From an uncultured Roseovarius sp. (lineage in GTDB: Bacteria; Pseudomonadota; Alphaproteobacteria; Rhodobacterales; Rhodobacteraceae): 53,647 nt of DNA. Position numbers and translations under genes: made by a program. The stretch lies in the NCBI RefSeq assembly GCF_913054395.1, contig NZ_CAJXIP010000004.1, forward strand, positions 1 to 53,647, in the 5' to 3' direction. The notes beneath the pieces are model-generated. The model was not told the DNA's origin, made no database searches, and was given only the letters and a program-made list of their open reading frames with translations. This document shows positions 44,030 to 53,046 of the stretch, piece after piece; position 1 is the stretch's first letter; each line of letters opens with the position of its first letter.

Positions 44030-45124
44030 TCAGGAAAGGGCTGCCGAGAAATCGGCATAGTCAAAGTCGCGCACAAGGCGGATCGTACCATCAAGTTCGC
44101 GGATGGCGATGGCGGGCATCTTCACCCCGTTGAACCAGTTCTTCTTGACCATCGTATAGCCCGCCGCGTCCTGGAACGAAATCCGATCCCCCGCTTTGAG
44201 CGGCGCGTCAAACCGGAATTCGCCAAAGATATCACCGGCAAGACAGGATTTACCGCAGATCATCCATTCGTGATCGCCAGTGTCAGGGCTTACCTTGGCA
44301 GATTCACGATAAATGAGCAAATCGAGCATATGCGCCTCGATCGAACTGTCGACGATGGCAAGGTTCTTGCCGTTGTAAAGCGTGTCCAGAACGCTGACCT
44401 CAAGGGTTGCCGCTCCGGTGATCGCCGCCTCGCCCGGTTCAAGGTAGACCTGCACGCCATTGTCTTCTGCGAACCGCCTCAGGCGCTCTGCGAGACGGTC
44501 AAGCGGATAGCCCTCGCCGGTGAAATGAATGCCGCCGCCAAGGCTTATCCAGTCCATTCCCCGGATGATCGGCCCGAAGCGGTCCTCGATCAGCGTCAGC
44601 ATCTCGTCGAAACGCGCAAAGTCGTCATTTTCACAATTGTTGTGAAACATCAGCCCGCTGATCCTGTCGGCCACGCGCGCGATCTTTTCGGGATCGCCCT
44701 CGCCAAGGCGGCTGAACGGGCGGGCCGGGTCGGCGAGATCGAAATCAGAGGTCGAGACACCGGGATTGACCCGCAATCCGCGCACATGGCCCCGCGACGG
44801 GCCCTCAAACTTTTCAAGCTGACCGATCGAGTTGAAAATGATCTTGTCCGAATTCGCCAGAACCTCGTCGATCTCATGATCTGCGTAAGCCACTGAATAG
44901 GCGTGGGTTTCGCCGGGGAATTTCTCGCGCCCAAGCCTTACCTCATATAGCGAAGATGAGGTGGACCCATCCATGTACTCGGACATGAAATCGAAAACCG
45001 ACCATGTCGCAAAGCATTTCAGCGCCAGAAGGGACTTGGCGCCGGAGGCTTCGCGCAACCAGGCGATCTTTTCCATGTTCGGCAAAAGGCGTGACTTATC
45101 AATAAGGTAAAAAGGCGTCTGCAA
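44030..45124 (-). CDS. nspC: Carboxynorspermidine/carboxyspermidine decarboxylase
   Basis: PLP-dependent enzyme of about 364 aa with an alanine-racemase-like fold. It decarboxylates carboxyspermidine or carboxynorspermidine, the second step of the alternative polyamine route. Motifs: SLLALKCFATW (PLP lysine region), NPGVSTSDFDLADPARPFSRLG, GLMFHNNCENDDF, SLGGGIHFTGEGYP, YLEPGEAAI and CGKSCLAGDIFGE. The start chosen is TTG at 45124 with a G-run seven bases upstream, giving QTPFYLIDKSRL, the usual family start; the GTG at 45211 would add a non-homologous 29-residue leader. It precedes the dehydrogenase by 26 bases, same strand. Confidence 0.85.
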   Translation of the reverse strand: MQTPFYLIDKSRLLPNMEKIAWLREASGAKSLLALKCFATWSVFDFMSEYMDGSTSSSLYEVRLGREKFPGETHAYSVAYADHEIDEVLANSDKIIFNSIGQLEKFEGPSRGHVRGLRVNPGVSTSDFDLADPARPFSRLGEGDPEKIARVADRISGLMFHNNCENDDFARFDEMLTLIEDRFGPIIRGMDWISLGGGIHFTGEGYPLDRLAERLRRFAEDNGVQVYLEPGEAAITGAATLEVSVLDTLYNGKNLAIVDSSIEAHMLDLLIYRESAKVSPDTGDHEWMICGKSCLAGDIFGEFRFDAPLKAGDRISFQDAAGYTMVKKNWFNGVKMPAIAIRELDGTIRLVRDFDYADFSAALS

Positions 45125-45217
45125 GGCGTGGCCCCCCGATGTTGATTGGGTCAAGTGCTGTGGGGGCGTGATTAGGGCGAGAGGCCGCGCATGGCAAGCC
45201 AAGAGTGGCACCCGGCC

Positions 45218-46108
45218 TTATTCCTCCCCGGCCTCGCGCAGGAAATCTATGAACAGCCCGGTGGCCCGGTCGCCGCTCCGGGCCTTCCAGATCGCCACGG
45301 TCTGAAGCTGTTCGGCAATATCCTCGAGCGGCAGCACGACAAGCCCCGCCCCCGCCGATCCGCGCACGCTCTCGGTCAGGATCGTGACGCCCATGCCACA
45401 GGCCACAAGCCCAAGAATGCCGGCCGTGTTGAACGCTTCCTGAACGACGCGGGGCACAAAGCCGGACCGGCGACATAAGGGAATGAGATAGGCGTGAAAA
45501 TGCTCCCAATCCTTCGAGGTGCCATGAACGAAAACCTCATGCGCCAGCTCTTCGAGGCGGATGCTCTTGCGCTTTGCCAGCGGGTGATGGTCGTAAAGCA
45601 CACAGACAAATCGTTCGGACTGGATCAGGCATTGATCATAACCAATGCGGCTGATCGGGCCGGTCACAAAGCCGACGTCAAGCTCGCCATCCTCCAGCTT
45701 GTGAAGCTGGGTCGTGGTCACATCGTGATGCGGCTGCAACACAAGGCCCGGCTGTTGTTCCTGAAAATCCTTGAGCCGTCGCGGCAGCAAGCCGGCAATC
45801 GCCATATCCGTATAACCGATACGAAGGGTCCCGATCTGGCCCTGATGCACGCGGCGGGTGTTCTCGACCGTATGCTCGACCGCATTGATCACCCCGCGAC
45901 AGCCATCCAGAAAGGTCTTACCCGCCTGCGTGATCGCAATCCTGCGGTTCGAGCGATCAAAAAGCTCCACCCCAAGCTGATCCTCAAGATTGCGGATGGC
46001 CCGGCTAAGCGCGGGCTGCGCGATGCCCAGACGTTCAGCGGCGCGGCGAAAGTGAAGCTCGTCCGCGACGGCCATGAAGTAGCGGATATGGCGAAGACCA
46101 AATTGCAT
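45218..46108 (-). CDS. LysR-family transcriptional regulator
   Basis: DNA-binding regulator of 296 aa. N-terminal winged helix-turn-helix: LRHIRYFMAVADELHFRRAAERLGIAQPALSRAIRNLEDQLGVELFDRSNRRIAITQAGKTFL. The C-terminal effector domain of the LysR substrate-binding fold begins about residue 90 (GTLRIGYTDMAIAGLLPRRLKDF). The ATG at 46108 (MQFGLRH) is preferred over TTG 46117. Divergent from the TRAP/DMFase operon with a 108-base gap containing an inverted repeat; it probably controls that operon in response to its substrate. Confidence 0.92.
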   Translation of the reverse strand: MQFGLRHIRYFMAVADELHFRRAAERLGIAQPALSRAIRNLEDQLGVELFDRSNRRIAITQAGKTFLDGCRGVINAVEHTVENTRRVHQGQIGTLRIGYTDMAIAGLLPRRLKDFQEQQPGLVLQPHHDVTTTQLHKLEDGELDVGFVTGPISRIGYDQCLIQSERFVCVLYDHHPLAKRKSIRLEELAHEVFVHGTSKDWEHFHAYLIPLCRRSGFVPRVVQEAFNTAGILGLVACGMGVTILTESVRGSAGAGLVVLPLEDIAEQLQTVAIWKARSGDRATGLFIDFLREAGEE

Positions 46109-46121
46109 GATGCCCAAAAAG

Positions 46122-46144
46122 TATCAGAATGAACCAAATTGATA
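46122..46144. promoter_or_regulatory. Candidate LysR operator
   Basis: TATCA-N13-TGATA inverted repeat between lysR and dctP, nested inside AAGTAT...ATACTT symmetry. LysR-type operators are interrupted palindromes in such divergent gaps. ACCAAATTG is repeated at 46097-46105 and 46133-46141. Confidence 0.5.
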
Positions 46145-46216
46145 TTATACTTGCATGGCCCTTCATGCCAACCTGTCCGAATAATAAAAAACCAAACGCA
46201 CGACATGGAGAGATCA

Positions 46217-47215
46217 ATGCCAATTTTCAAATCGCTGCCCGTGGCGGCATCTGCACTTGCGCTTGCGCTTACCGGACAATCGGCCATGGCCGGGGATGTT
46301 GTCATCAACCTTGGCTATGCCGCCGCCGAAGGCAGCACCTACGCGGTGCTGGCCGACAAGTTCGAGGAACTGGCCGAAGAATATTCCGGCGGCACGATTG
46401 ACGTCAAAGTCCGCTGCTGCGGTCAGCTTATGGGCGAAGACGAGGCCTTCAAGGCGATGCAGCTTGGCACCGTCGACATGCATGTGATCACCGGCAACAA
46501 CATCTCGCCCCACTTCCCGCTGATGGATGCGTTCGTCCTGCCCTATATCTTCGAGGACAAGGACCACGCTTACCGCGTGCTCGAAGGTGAGGTCGGACAG
46601 GACTTCGCCGATCAGCTTCACGCCGCGACCGGGGTTTACCTTCTGACCTACGGCTTTGTCGGCGACCGCGATTTCTACAACTCGCGCAACCCGATCACCA
46701 AGATGGCGGATATGGCAGGCCTCAAGGTGCGTGTGCCCAAGAACCAGGTGATGATTGATACCTTCACCGAATTTGGCGCAGCCCCCATTCCGCTTCCCTG
46801 GGCGGACACGCCGACCGCCCTGCAGACCGGCACGGTCGAGGGCGCCGACAACGGCACATCCTTTATCAAGTCGCAGAAATTCTATGAAATCATGCCCTAT
46901 TTCACGGCGCTTGAGCATTTCACCTATTTCTCGCCGCTGTTCGCCAGCCAGCGGATCATGGACAAGCTCGACGATGACCAGCGCGACGCCGTGATGCGCG
47001 CCGCGCGCGAAGCGGGCATGTACCAGAAAGAGGAAATGACCCGTCAGGTCGATGAAATCCGCGCCTTTCTCGTGGGCGAAGGCGGCATGACAACAGCCGA
47101 GTTCGACCGCTCCGATTTCATCGCCGCCGGTCAGCGGGTGCAGGATAGCTATGCCGCCGACAAGGGTGAGGCTTTCACCGCCCTGGTATCGGCCATCCGC
47201 GCGGCCGCAAACTAG
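46217..47215 (+). CDS. TRAP transporter substrate-binding protein, DctP family
   Basis: Periplasmic binding protein of 332 aa. A Sec signal (MPIFKSLPVAASALALALTGQSAMA) is followed by DVVINLGYAAAEGSTYAVLADKFEELAEEYSGG. Family signatures: MQLGTVDMHVITGNN, KMADMAGLKVRVPKNQVMIDTFTEFGAAPIPLPW and GTVEGADNGTSFIKSQKFYE; an arginine in KVRVP usually binds the ligand carboxylate. GGAGAGA precedes the ATG. A strong terminator follows, so it is likely made in excess over the membrane subunits. Confidence 0.93.
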   Translation: MPIFKSLPVAASALALALTGQSAMAGDVVINLGYAAAEGSTYAVLADKFEELAEEYSGGTIDVKVRCCGQLMGEDEAFKAMQLGTVDMHVITGNNISPHFPLMDAFVLPYIFEDKDHAYRVLEGEVGQDFADQLHAATGVYLLTYGFVGDRDFYNSRNPITKMADMAGLKVRVPKNQVMIDTFTEFGAAPIPLPWADTPTALQTGTVEGADNGTSFIKSQKFYEIMPYFTALEHFTYFSPLFASQRIMDKLDDDQRDAVMRAAREAGMYQKEEMTRQVDEIRAFLVGEGGMTTAEFDRSDFIAAGQRVQDSYAADKGEAFTALVSAIRAAAN

Positions 47216-47241
47216 GCCCGCCCCCATCTCTCCCGGCTTTT

Positions 47242-47271
47242 CGGGCGCGCTATCCCTGCGCGCCCGTTTTT
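47242..47271 (+). terminator. Intrinsic terminator/attenuator between dctP and dctQ
   Basis: Nine-base arms (47242-47250 and 47258-47266, CGGGCGCGC/GCGCGCCCG) with loop TATCCCT and five T residues at 47267-47271. The best-formed terminator in the window; partial read-through would set a high ratio of binding protein to permease. Confidence 0.8.
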
Positions 47272-47306
47272 CCCGATGACTTTAGCGCAATCACCCGGAG
47301 GTCGCA

Positions 47307-47789
47307 GTGCTCGCCAAACTTGACCGGTATTTCGAGGAAGTCCTCTGTACCCTGTTTCTCTGTATCGTCGTCGGCTCTGTCCTGATGCAGGTGGTGCTGC
47401 GGTTCTTCTTTCACTCTGCCGCCGCCTGGGCCGAAGAGACCGCCGTTTATGGGATGATCTTTGCGGTCTATCTTGGCGCGACGATGGCGGTGCGCGAGCG
47501 CGCGCATATCCGCATCACCCTTCTGATAAGCCGCCTGCCCCGCGCGCTTCAGGTCGGCTGTGTCGTGCTGGCCGATGCGCTCTGGGTCGGTTTCGTTCTC
47601 TTCATGATCGCACAGACAACCACCTATACGCAGCTTTTGTTCAATGTCACCTATCAGACACCTGGCCTCGGGATCGAACAGCGCTGGATCCAGATGTTCA
47701 TTCCGATGCTATTCGTCCTGATGCTGTTTCGCATTCTCCAGGTCTACTGGCGCTGGCGCTCTGACGCCTTCAAGGGGCTGCCGCTATGA
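47307..47789 (+). CDS. TRAP transporter small permease, DctQ family
   Basis: Integral-membrane protein of 160 aa with four predicted helices (about 14-33, 47-67, 88-110, 126-146). Family pattern LCTLFLCIVVGSVLMQVVLRFFFHSAAAWAEETAVYGMIFAVYLGATMAVRERAHIRI is clear. Starts with GTG behind CGGAGG. ATGA overlap with dctM. Confidence 0.9.
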   Translation: MLAKLDRYFEEVLCTLFLCIVVGSVLMQVVLRFFFHSAAAWAEETAVYGMIFAVYLGATMAVRERAHIRITLLISRLPRALQVGCVVLADALWVGFVLFMIAQTTTYTQLLFNVTYQTPGLGIEQRWIQMFIPMLFVLMLFRILQVYWRWRSDAFKGLPL

Positions 47790-49177
47790 ACGATATCACC
47801 GATCCCAAACCCCGGATTTCCGTCATTCCGGTCATCGTGCTTGTCGCGATGATTGTCGCCCTGATCATGGCCGTCCTCGGCGGGGCCAACGGGCCGATCC
47901 TGATGGCCGTCGTCTTTGTCTTTGCCATGGCGATCGGCGTGCCCATTCCCTTTGCGGCCGGCATTGCCACCGTTGCCGGGCTGATCATCGCCGATATTCC
48001 GATGACCCTGATGGCCCAGGCCGCCTGGACCGCGTTCGAACCTTTTCCGCTGGTGACCATCCCGCTGTTCATTCTGGCCGGGCAGCTCATGGAACAGGGC
48101 GGAATGTCCGAAAAGCTGGTCAATATCGCGCAAAAGCTTGTCGGCGCCTACAAGGGCGGCCTGGGGCTTGTGACCGTCGTCGCCTGCATGTTCTTTGCCG
48201 CGCTTTCAGGCTCTGGGCCTGCGACCACGGCGGCCATCGGATCAATCACCATCCCCGCCATGCAGGCCGAGGGCTATCGGTCGCGCTTTGCCGGGGCGAT
48301 CGCCGCCTCTGCCGGCGCTTTGGGAAGCATGATTCCGCCCTCAAACCTGTTGATCATCTTCGCGCTTGTCACCGATGTGTCGATCCCGCGCCTGTTCCTG
48401 GCCGGGATCGTGCCTGGCATCGTGCTGGGTCTGATGCTGATGGTGGTGGTCTTCGTGATCTCGTTGAAAAACGACTATGGCGGCACCGGCGAGAAATTCC
48501 GCTGGGGGCCGCTTCTCACGGCTTTCTGGGAGGGCAAATGGGCGGTGATGGCGCCGGTGATCATCCTTGGCGGCATTTACGCGGGCATCTTCACCCCCTC
48601 CGAGGCCGCGGGCGTGGCCGTTGCCTATGGCCTGTTTGTCGGCATGTTCATCTATCGCGGCCTGACCTGGGCCAAGCTGTTCCATGCGTTCAAGTTCACG
48701 GCCATCGTCATCGGCTCGGTTCTGTTCATTCTCGGCTCGACCAAGGCCTTTGGCCAATTGGTCACCATCTTTGACATCCCAAGTTCGGTGCTTGCCCTGT
48801 TCCAGGGGCTGGTTGCGTACCCCTGGCTGGTGATGCTGCTGATCGGCGTGTTTTACATCATTGTCGGCATGTGGCTTGAAAGCATCCCTCAGATCATCAT
48901 CTTCACCGCCGTGTTCTTTCCGCTGGTGACAAGCCTCGGGGTCGATCCGGTGGTGTTTGGCATCTTCACCGTGATGACCTGCGAGATCGGCTTTCTGACC
49001 CCGCCCATCGGCGTCAACCTGTTCGTCGCCGCACGGATCAGCAAGATCTCCATCGAAGAGATTTCGGTCGGAGTGCTGCCGCTTTTGATCCCCTATGGGC
49101 TGATGATCCTGCTTCTGGTGTTTTACTCGGACTGGGTCACCTATCTTCCAAATCTTGTTTATGGACCAACACGATGA
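47786..49177 (+). CDS. TRAP transporter large permease, DctM family
   Basis: Sodium-coupled transport subunit of 463 aa with about 12 hydrophobic segments. Marks: IPLFILAGQLMEQGGMSEKLVNIAQKLVGAYKGGLGLVTVVACMFFAALSGSGPATTAAIGSITIPAM and FGIFTVMTCEIGFLTPPIGVNLFVA. Four-base overlaps (ATGA) couple it to dctQ upstream and the amidase gene downstream, indicating that the transporter serves that enzyme. Confidence 0.93.
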   Translation: MNDITDPKPRISVIPVIVLVAMIVALIMAVLGGANGPILMAVVFVFAMAIGVPIPFAAGIATVAGLIIADIPMTLMAQAAWTAFEPFPLVTIPLFILAGQLMEQGGMSEKLVNIAQKLVGAYKGGLGLVTVVACMFFAALSGSGPATTAAIGSITIPAMQAEGYRSRFAGAIAASAGALGSMIPPSNLLIIFALVTDVSIPRLFLAGIVPGIVLGLMLMVVVFVISLKNDYGGTGEKFRWGPLLTAFWEGKWAVMAPVIILGGIYAGIFTPSEAAGVAVAYGLFVGMFIYRGLTWAKLFHAFKFTAIVIGSVLFILGSTKAFGQLVTIFDIPSSVLALFQGLVAYPWLVMLLIGVFYIIVGMWLESIPQIIIFTAVFFPLVTSLGVDPVVFGIFTVMTCEIGFLTPPIGVNLFVAARISKISIEEISVGVLPLLIPYGLMILLLVFYSDWVTYLPNLVYGPTR

Positions 49178-51285
49178 CAACAAACCCCCAAGACCTGCCT
49201 CTTCTGGGATATGTGGACCGCCTGTCGGCGCGACCCGGCGAAACACTGGCCTTCAAGGTCTCGTCGACCGCAGCGCAGCCCTTCACAGCGCGCCTTGTGA
49301 GATCCATAAGCGCCGATCCCAACCCCGAGGGGGCAGGCATCGTGGAAGAGGACGCATGCGCGTTTTTCGCCACCCAATCCTTTCCCTCTGTCCACCGCCC
49401 CTTTGCGGCAGGGTCCTACGGGATCGCAAAGGGTGAACTGCGCGCAGATCCCGAGGCGTCGATCACCCTTTCGGCGACAGTCTATCCCACGCTGATTACC
49501 GGCACGGTTCAAACCGTGCTTGGGTTTGGTCCCTATGACCTGCGTCTTGACGAGACCGGCGCCGCGAGCCTTTGCGTGGAGGGCCGGGTGATCACCACCG
49601 GCCAGCCCCTCAAGCTGCGCAAATGGGCCCGGATCGAGGCACGGGTGACGAAGGACGCCATCATCCTTGAGCAACACCCGCTGGCGGCACGCGACCGGGC
49701 ACCCTGCGTGGTGAGTGGCGCGGGCATTGGTGCCCTCGCAACCACCGCACAGCCAACCGTCGCCGCGCGCCATGACGGGGATACGGCAAGCCAGCATTTC
49801 AATGGAAAAATCGAGGCGCCGGGCATTGCTGTAGACGATCGGATTCTCGCGGCCTGGGATTTTTCCAAGGGCATCAGGACAACCACCGCAGAGGCGATAA
49901 AAGGCCCCGATCTTGGCCTTGTGAACTTTCCCGCGCGTGCCGTTACCGGCTCGGCCTGGGACGGGTCGGAAATGAACTGGACCCACAAACCCGCGCATTA
50001 CGCGGCGATCCATTTCCACAATGATGACATCTATGATTTCGGCTGGGACACCGATTTCACCTTTACCCTGCCCGAGGACATGCCATCGGGCGTCTATGTA
50101 ATGCGGCTTGAGTGTGACGGGCACGCGGACGCGATCCCGTTCTTTGTCTGCGCCCCGCTCGGGCGGCCCAAGGCCAGGCTCTGTGTGCTGATCTCGACCT
50201 TTACCTATACGATCTACGGCAACCACGCCCGCCCGGATTACGAGCCCTCCTGGCAAGACCGCATCGCCGAATGGGATGCCTATCCATACAACCCCGCAGA
50301 GTACCCGCAATATGGGCTCTCGACCTATAACTATCATGCCGACGGCTCGGGAATCTGCCATGGCTCGCATCACCGCCCGCTGTTCAACCTGCGCCCCGGT
50401 TACCTGACCTTTGGCACGACGCCCTGTTCGGGCCTGCGCCATTTTCCCGCCGATTCGCACCTGATAAGCTGGCTGCATGCGATGGGGATCGACTATGACG
50501 TGATCACCGACCGCGAGCTGCATGACGACGGCGTCGCGGCGATAAGTGGCTACGACGTCGTGACCACCGCGACCCATCCCGAATACCACACCGCCAACAC
50601 CCTTGATGCGCTGCGCGATTACCGCGATGGCGGCGGCATGTTGATGTATCTCGGCGGCAATGGGTTCTACTGGCGCATAGCGGTACACGACGAAAACGAC
50701 AGCCTGCTTGAAATCCGCCGCGCCGAGGATGGCATCCGGGCCTGGGCGGCGGAACCGGGCGAGTATTACAACGCCTTTGACGGTGGCTATGGCGGGCTTT
50801 GGCGGCGCAACGGACGTGCCCCGCAAGACCTTGTCGGGATCGGCTTTGCCGCACAGGGCGAATTCTTTGGCGACCCCTATTGCCGGGTCTGCACAGACCC
50901 CGAATACGACTGGGTTTTTGACGGGATCGACGACGAGCTGATCGGGGATTTCGGATTCTCGGGAAATGGTGCGGCGGGATTTGAGCTTGATCATATGGAC
51001 CATCGCATCGGCACCCCGGACAACGCCGTCCTTCTGGCGCGCTCGGTCACCCGCGACACCGGTTTCATGCTGGTCCCGGAAGAGCAGCTGACCCATCTGA
51101 CCAACCTGACCGGCGGCAGCGCGGCGGACGCAATGCATGCCGACATGATCTATGCCGAATACCCCGGCGGCGGGCGTGTCTTTGCCACCGGCTCGATCAC
51201 CTTTTGCGGAAGCCTGCCCTGGAACGATTACGACAACAACGTCTCGCGCCTGCTTCGCAATGTCATGACCCATGCGCTTGGGTGA
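49174..51285 (+). CDS. N,N-dimethylformamidase-type large subunit
   Basis: Cytoplasmic amidohydrolase-like enzyme of 703 aa related to the large subunit of dimethylformamidase, which cleaves N,N-dimethylformamide to dimethylamine and formate. A LamG-like beta-sandwich is embedded at about 165-270 (HFNGKIEAPGIAV, ILAAWDFSKGI). Proposed iron ligands are visible: Tyr348 (FTYTIYGNHARPDYEPSW), tyrosines 385/387 (LSTYNYHADGSG) and His468-Pro-Glu470 (ATHPEYHT); the 120-residue gap between Tyr348 and His468 equals that recalled for Paracoccus DMFase (Tyr399, His519, Glu521). No small alpha subunit gene follows. Coupling to a TRAP transporter, which usually imports acids, hints at a substrate with a carboxylate rather than DMF itself. 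Confidence 0.85.
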   Translation: MTTNPQDLPLLGYVDRLSARPGETLAFKVSSTAAQPFTARLVRSISADPNPEGAGIVEEDACAFFATQSFPSVHRPFAAGSYGIAKGELRADPEASITLSATVYPTLITGTVQTVLGFGPYDLRLDETGAASLCVEGRVITTGQPLKLRKWARIEARVTKDAIILEQHPLAARDRAPCVVSGAGIGALATTAQPTVAARHDGDTASQHFNGKIEAPGIAVDDRILAAWDFSKGIRTTTAEAIKGPDLGLVNFPARAVTGSAWDGSEMNWTHKPAHYAAIHFHNDDIYDFGWDTDFTFTLPEDMPSGVYVMRLECDGHADAIPFFVCAPLGRPKARLCVLISTFTYTIYGNHARPDYEPSWQDRIAEWDAYPYNPAEYPQYGLSTYNYHADGSGICHGSHHRPLFNLRPGYLTFGTTPCSGLRHFPADSHLISWLHAMGIDYDVITDRELHDDGVAAISGYDVVTTATHPEYHTANTLDALRDYRDGGGMLMYLGGNGFYWRIAVHDENDSLLEIRRAEDGIRAWAAEPGEYYNAFDGGYGGLWRRNGRAPQDLVGIGFAAQGEFFGDPYCRVCTDPEYDWVFDGIDDELIGDFGFSGNGAAGFELDHMDHRIGTPDNAVLLARSVTRDTGFMLVPEEQLTHLTNLTGGSAADAMHADMIYAEYPGGGRVFATGSITFCGSLPWNDYDNNVSRLLRNVMTHALG

Positions 51286-51305
51286 TGCCATCCACGGGCA
51301 TCACC
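51281..51305. terminator. Bidirectional hairpin between the amidase gene and phnM
   Basis: Nine-base arms GGTGATGCC (51281-51289) and GGCATCACC (51297-51305) with a seven-base loop; the amidase stop codon is inside the left arm. It sits between convergent genes and lacks a strong T-run. Confidence 0.6.
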
Positions 51306-51337
51306 GCCCGTCACCCAGGGGCCTGCCGCTTGCCTGA

Positions 51338-52483
51338 TCAGAACACACGCCGCCCCTCGCACCATGTTTCGTGCAGGACCGGCGTGTTTTCGAGGATCGA
51401 AAAGCGGACCATATCCGCGCGCGCGCCAACGCGAAGCACCCCGCGATCGCCAAGCCCGACCATCCTTGCCGGGGTATCGCTGACCGTCGCAAGCCCGCGC
51501 GCCATGTTGCCCCAAAGCGTGCCAAGCTGGACCGCAGCCATCAGCAAACCGGCCGGCACGTAATCTGAAGACAGGATATCAAGCCGCCCCGCCTGCGCCA
51601 GATCAAGCGCCGCGACATTGCCCGAATGCGACCCGCCCCGGATCAGGTTGGGCGCGCCCATGATGGTGGCGATATCGTTCGTGTGACATGCCTCTGCCGC
51701 CTCAAGCGTGGTCGGAAACTCGGCCAGGGTCACACCATGGGCATGGCTGGCGGCGACCTGGGCCGCGGTGGTGTCGTCATGGCTGGCCAGCGTGGCGCCA
51801 TAGCGCCTGGCGGCGGCAACAGTCGCAGCCTCATGCGTGGTGCCGAACCGCTCTTGCAGACCACGCAGAAAGGTCACGTAATCACCAAATGCCGCCGAAT
51901 CCAGGCCGTGCTTGCCACAGACGTAATCCTTGTACTTCTGCAAATCGCTGAACTGGCGCTGACCGGGGGTGTGATCCATCATCGACACGATGCCCACGCG
52001 ATCCTCCGGGCCGAACTCGGCCAGCTCCTCGATCAGGGTTTCGGAACAGATTTCCGCGCGCAGATGAATATGGTGACTGATCCGAAGCGCACCCGCTGCG
52101 CGCATCGACAGGATTTCATCGGCCATCTGGCGCGCATATTTGCCATAGCGCCGCCCGTCGCCCGAGACGATTGACCCGACCCGGATGGCATCGAACACGC
52201 TTGTGATCCCGGTGCCGGCCAACTCGCGATCATGCGCCATAATCGCGGCGCGATGCGGCCAGTCCACCTTGGGACGCGGCGACATGTGCCGCTCAAGATT
52301 GTCGGTGTGCAGCTCGACCAATCCCGGCGCCACAAAATCGCCCTGCATGTCACACGCCCCCGAAGGCACCGTTCCGCCGCTGTCGATGCCGCTGATCCGC
52401 CCGCCCCTGATCCGAAGCGATCCAAGGATCACCTCATCCTTCAGAACAAGCCGCGCGTTGGCGAGTATTGTGTCTTTTGTCAT
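51338..52483 (-). CDS. phnM: Alpha-D-ribose 1-methylphosphonate 5-triphosphate diphosphatase
   Basis: C-P lyase pathway enzyme (381 aa) of the amidohydrolase superfamily; it removes pyrophosphate from the 5-triphosphate intermediate before C-P bond cleavage. Marks: GDFVAPGLVELHTDNLERHMSPRPKVDWP (metal-binding His), RISHHIHLRAEICSE, MDHTPGQRQFSD, LASHDDTT, MGAPNLIRGGSHSGN and SSDYVPAGLL. It overlaps phnN by four bases. Confidence 0.93.
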   Translation of the reverse strand: MTKDTILANARLVLKDEVILGSLRIRGGRISGIDSGGTVPSGACDMQGDFVAPGLVELHTDNLERHMSPRPKVDWPHRAAIMAHDRELAGTGITSVFDAIRVGSIVSGDGRRYGKYARQMADEILSMRAAGALRISHHIHLRAEICSETLIEELAEFGPEDRVGIVSMMDHTPGQRQFSDLQKYKDYVCGKHGLDSAAFGDYVTFLRGLQERFGTTHEAATVAAARRYGATLASHDDTTAAQVAASHAHGVTLAEFPTTLEAAEACHTNDIATIMGAPNLIRGGSHSGNVAALDLAQAGRLDILSSDYVPAGLLMAAVQLGTLWGNMARGLATVSDTPARMVGLGDRGVLRVGARADMVRFSILENTPVLHETWCEGRRVF

Positions 52484-53046
52484 TGGTATATCTCGCTTTT
52501 TCGCGCAGTCATGGTGGGATCAAGATGGCACAGGATGGCCGTGACACAATCGTCAAGCGCCCCGTCGTTCTCTACAACATGCGCCGCAATATCCGGCGGC
52601 AGGGTGAAATCCGCGCGTTCAAGTCGGCGGGCGATCTCGGCCTCGCTCTCGCGCCCGCGCGCCACAAGCCGCGCCAGGAGGGCGTCATGCCCGGCGCTCA
52701 GCGCGATCACCTCAAGGCGGGCAAAGCGCGCCTTTGCCTCGATCAACACGCTGCGCGACAGGTTGGCCAGAACGTCGCGCCCAGAGGCCAGCACCGCATC
52801 GACCGAGGCCGGGATCGCATAGCAAAGCCCATGCGCACGCCAGCTCAGGGCAAAGCCCCCGGCGGCCTCTTGCGCGGCGAAGGCGGATTCGGTGAGGCTG
52901 TCGAACACCTCGCCGCCCGCATCAACGGGCCGCGTGATCACCCGACGGGCAAGCACGAACCGGGCATCGCGCGCTGCAAGGGCGCGCATCACGCTGTCCT
53001 TGCCCACGCCCGAGGGGCCGACAATCGCGATGAAGCGCCCGCTCAT
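52480..53046 (-). CDS. phnN: Ribose 1,5-bisphosphate phosphokinase
   Basis: Guanylate-kinase-like enzyme of 188 aa that phosphorylates ribose 1,5-bisphosphate to PRPP, recycling the sugar of the C-P lyase pathway. P-loop GPSGVGKDS (about 9-17), then RRVITRP and [15 protein letters not shown] are typical. The ATG at 53046 overlaps the phnL stop by four bases; the longer reading would lie inside phnL. Ends in a four-base overlap with phnM. Confidence 0.92.
   Translation of the reverse strand: MSGRFIAIVGPSGVGKDSVMRALAARDARFVLARRVITRPVDAGGEVFDSLTESAFAAQEAAGGFALSWRAHGLCYAIPASVDAVLASGRDVLANLSRSVLIEAKARFARLEVIALSAGHDALLARLVARGRESEAEIARRLERADFTLPPDIAAHVVENDGALDDCVTAILCHLDPTMTARKSEIYQ

Noticed and set aside
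45142..45154. TTGATTGGGTCAA, a near FNR box upstream of nspC
   Set aside because: The two half-sites are separated by three bases instead of four, and no -10 lies at the proper distance before the nspC start.
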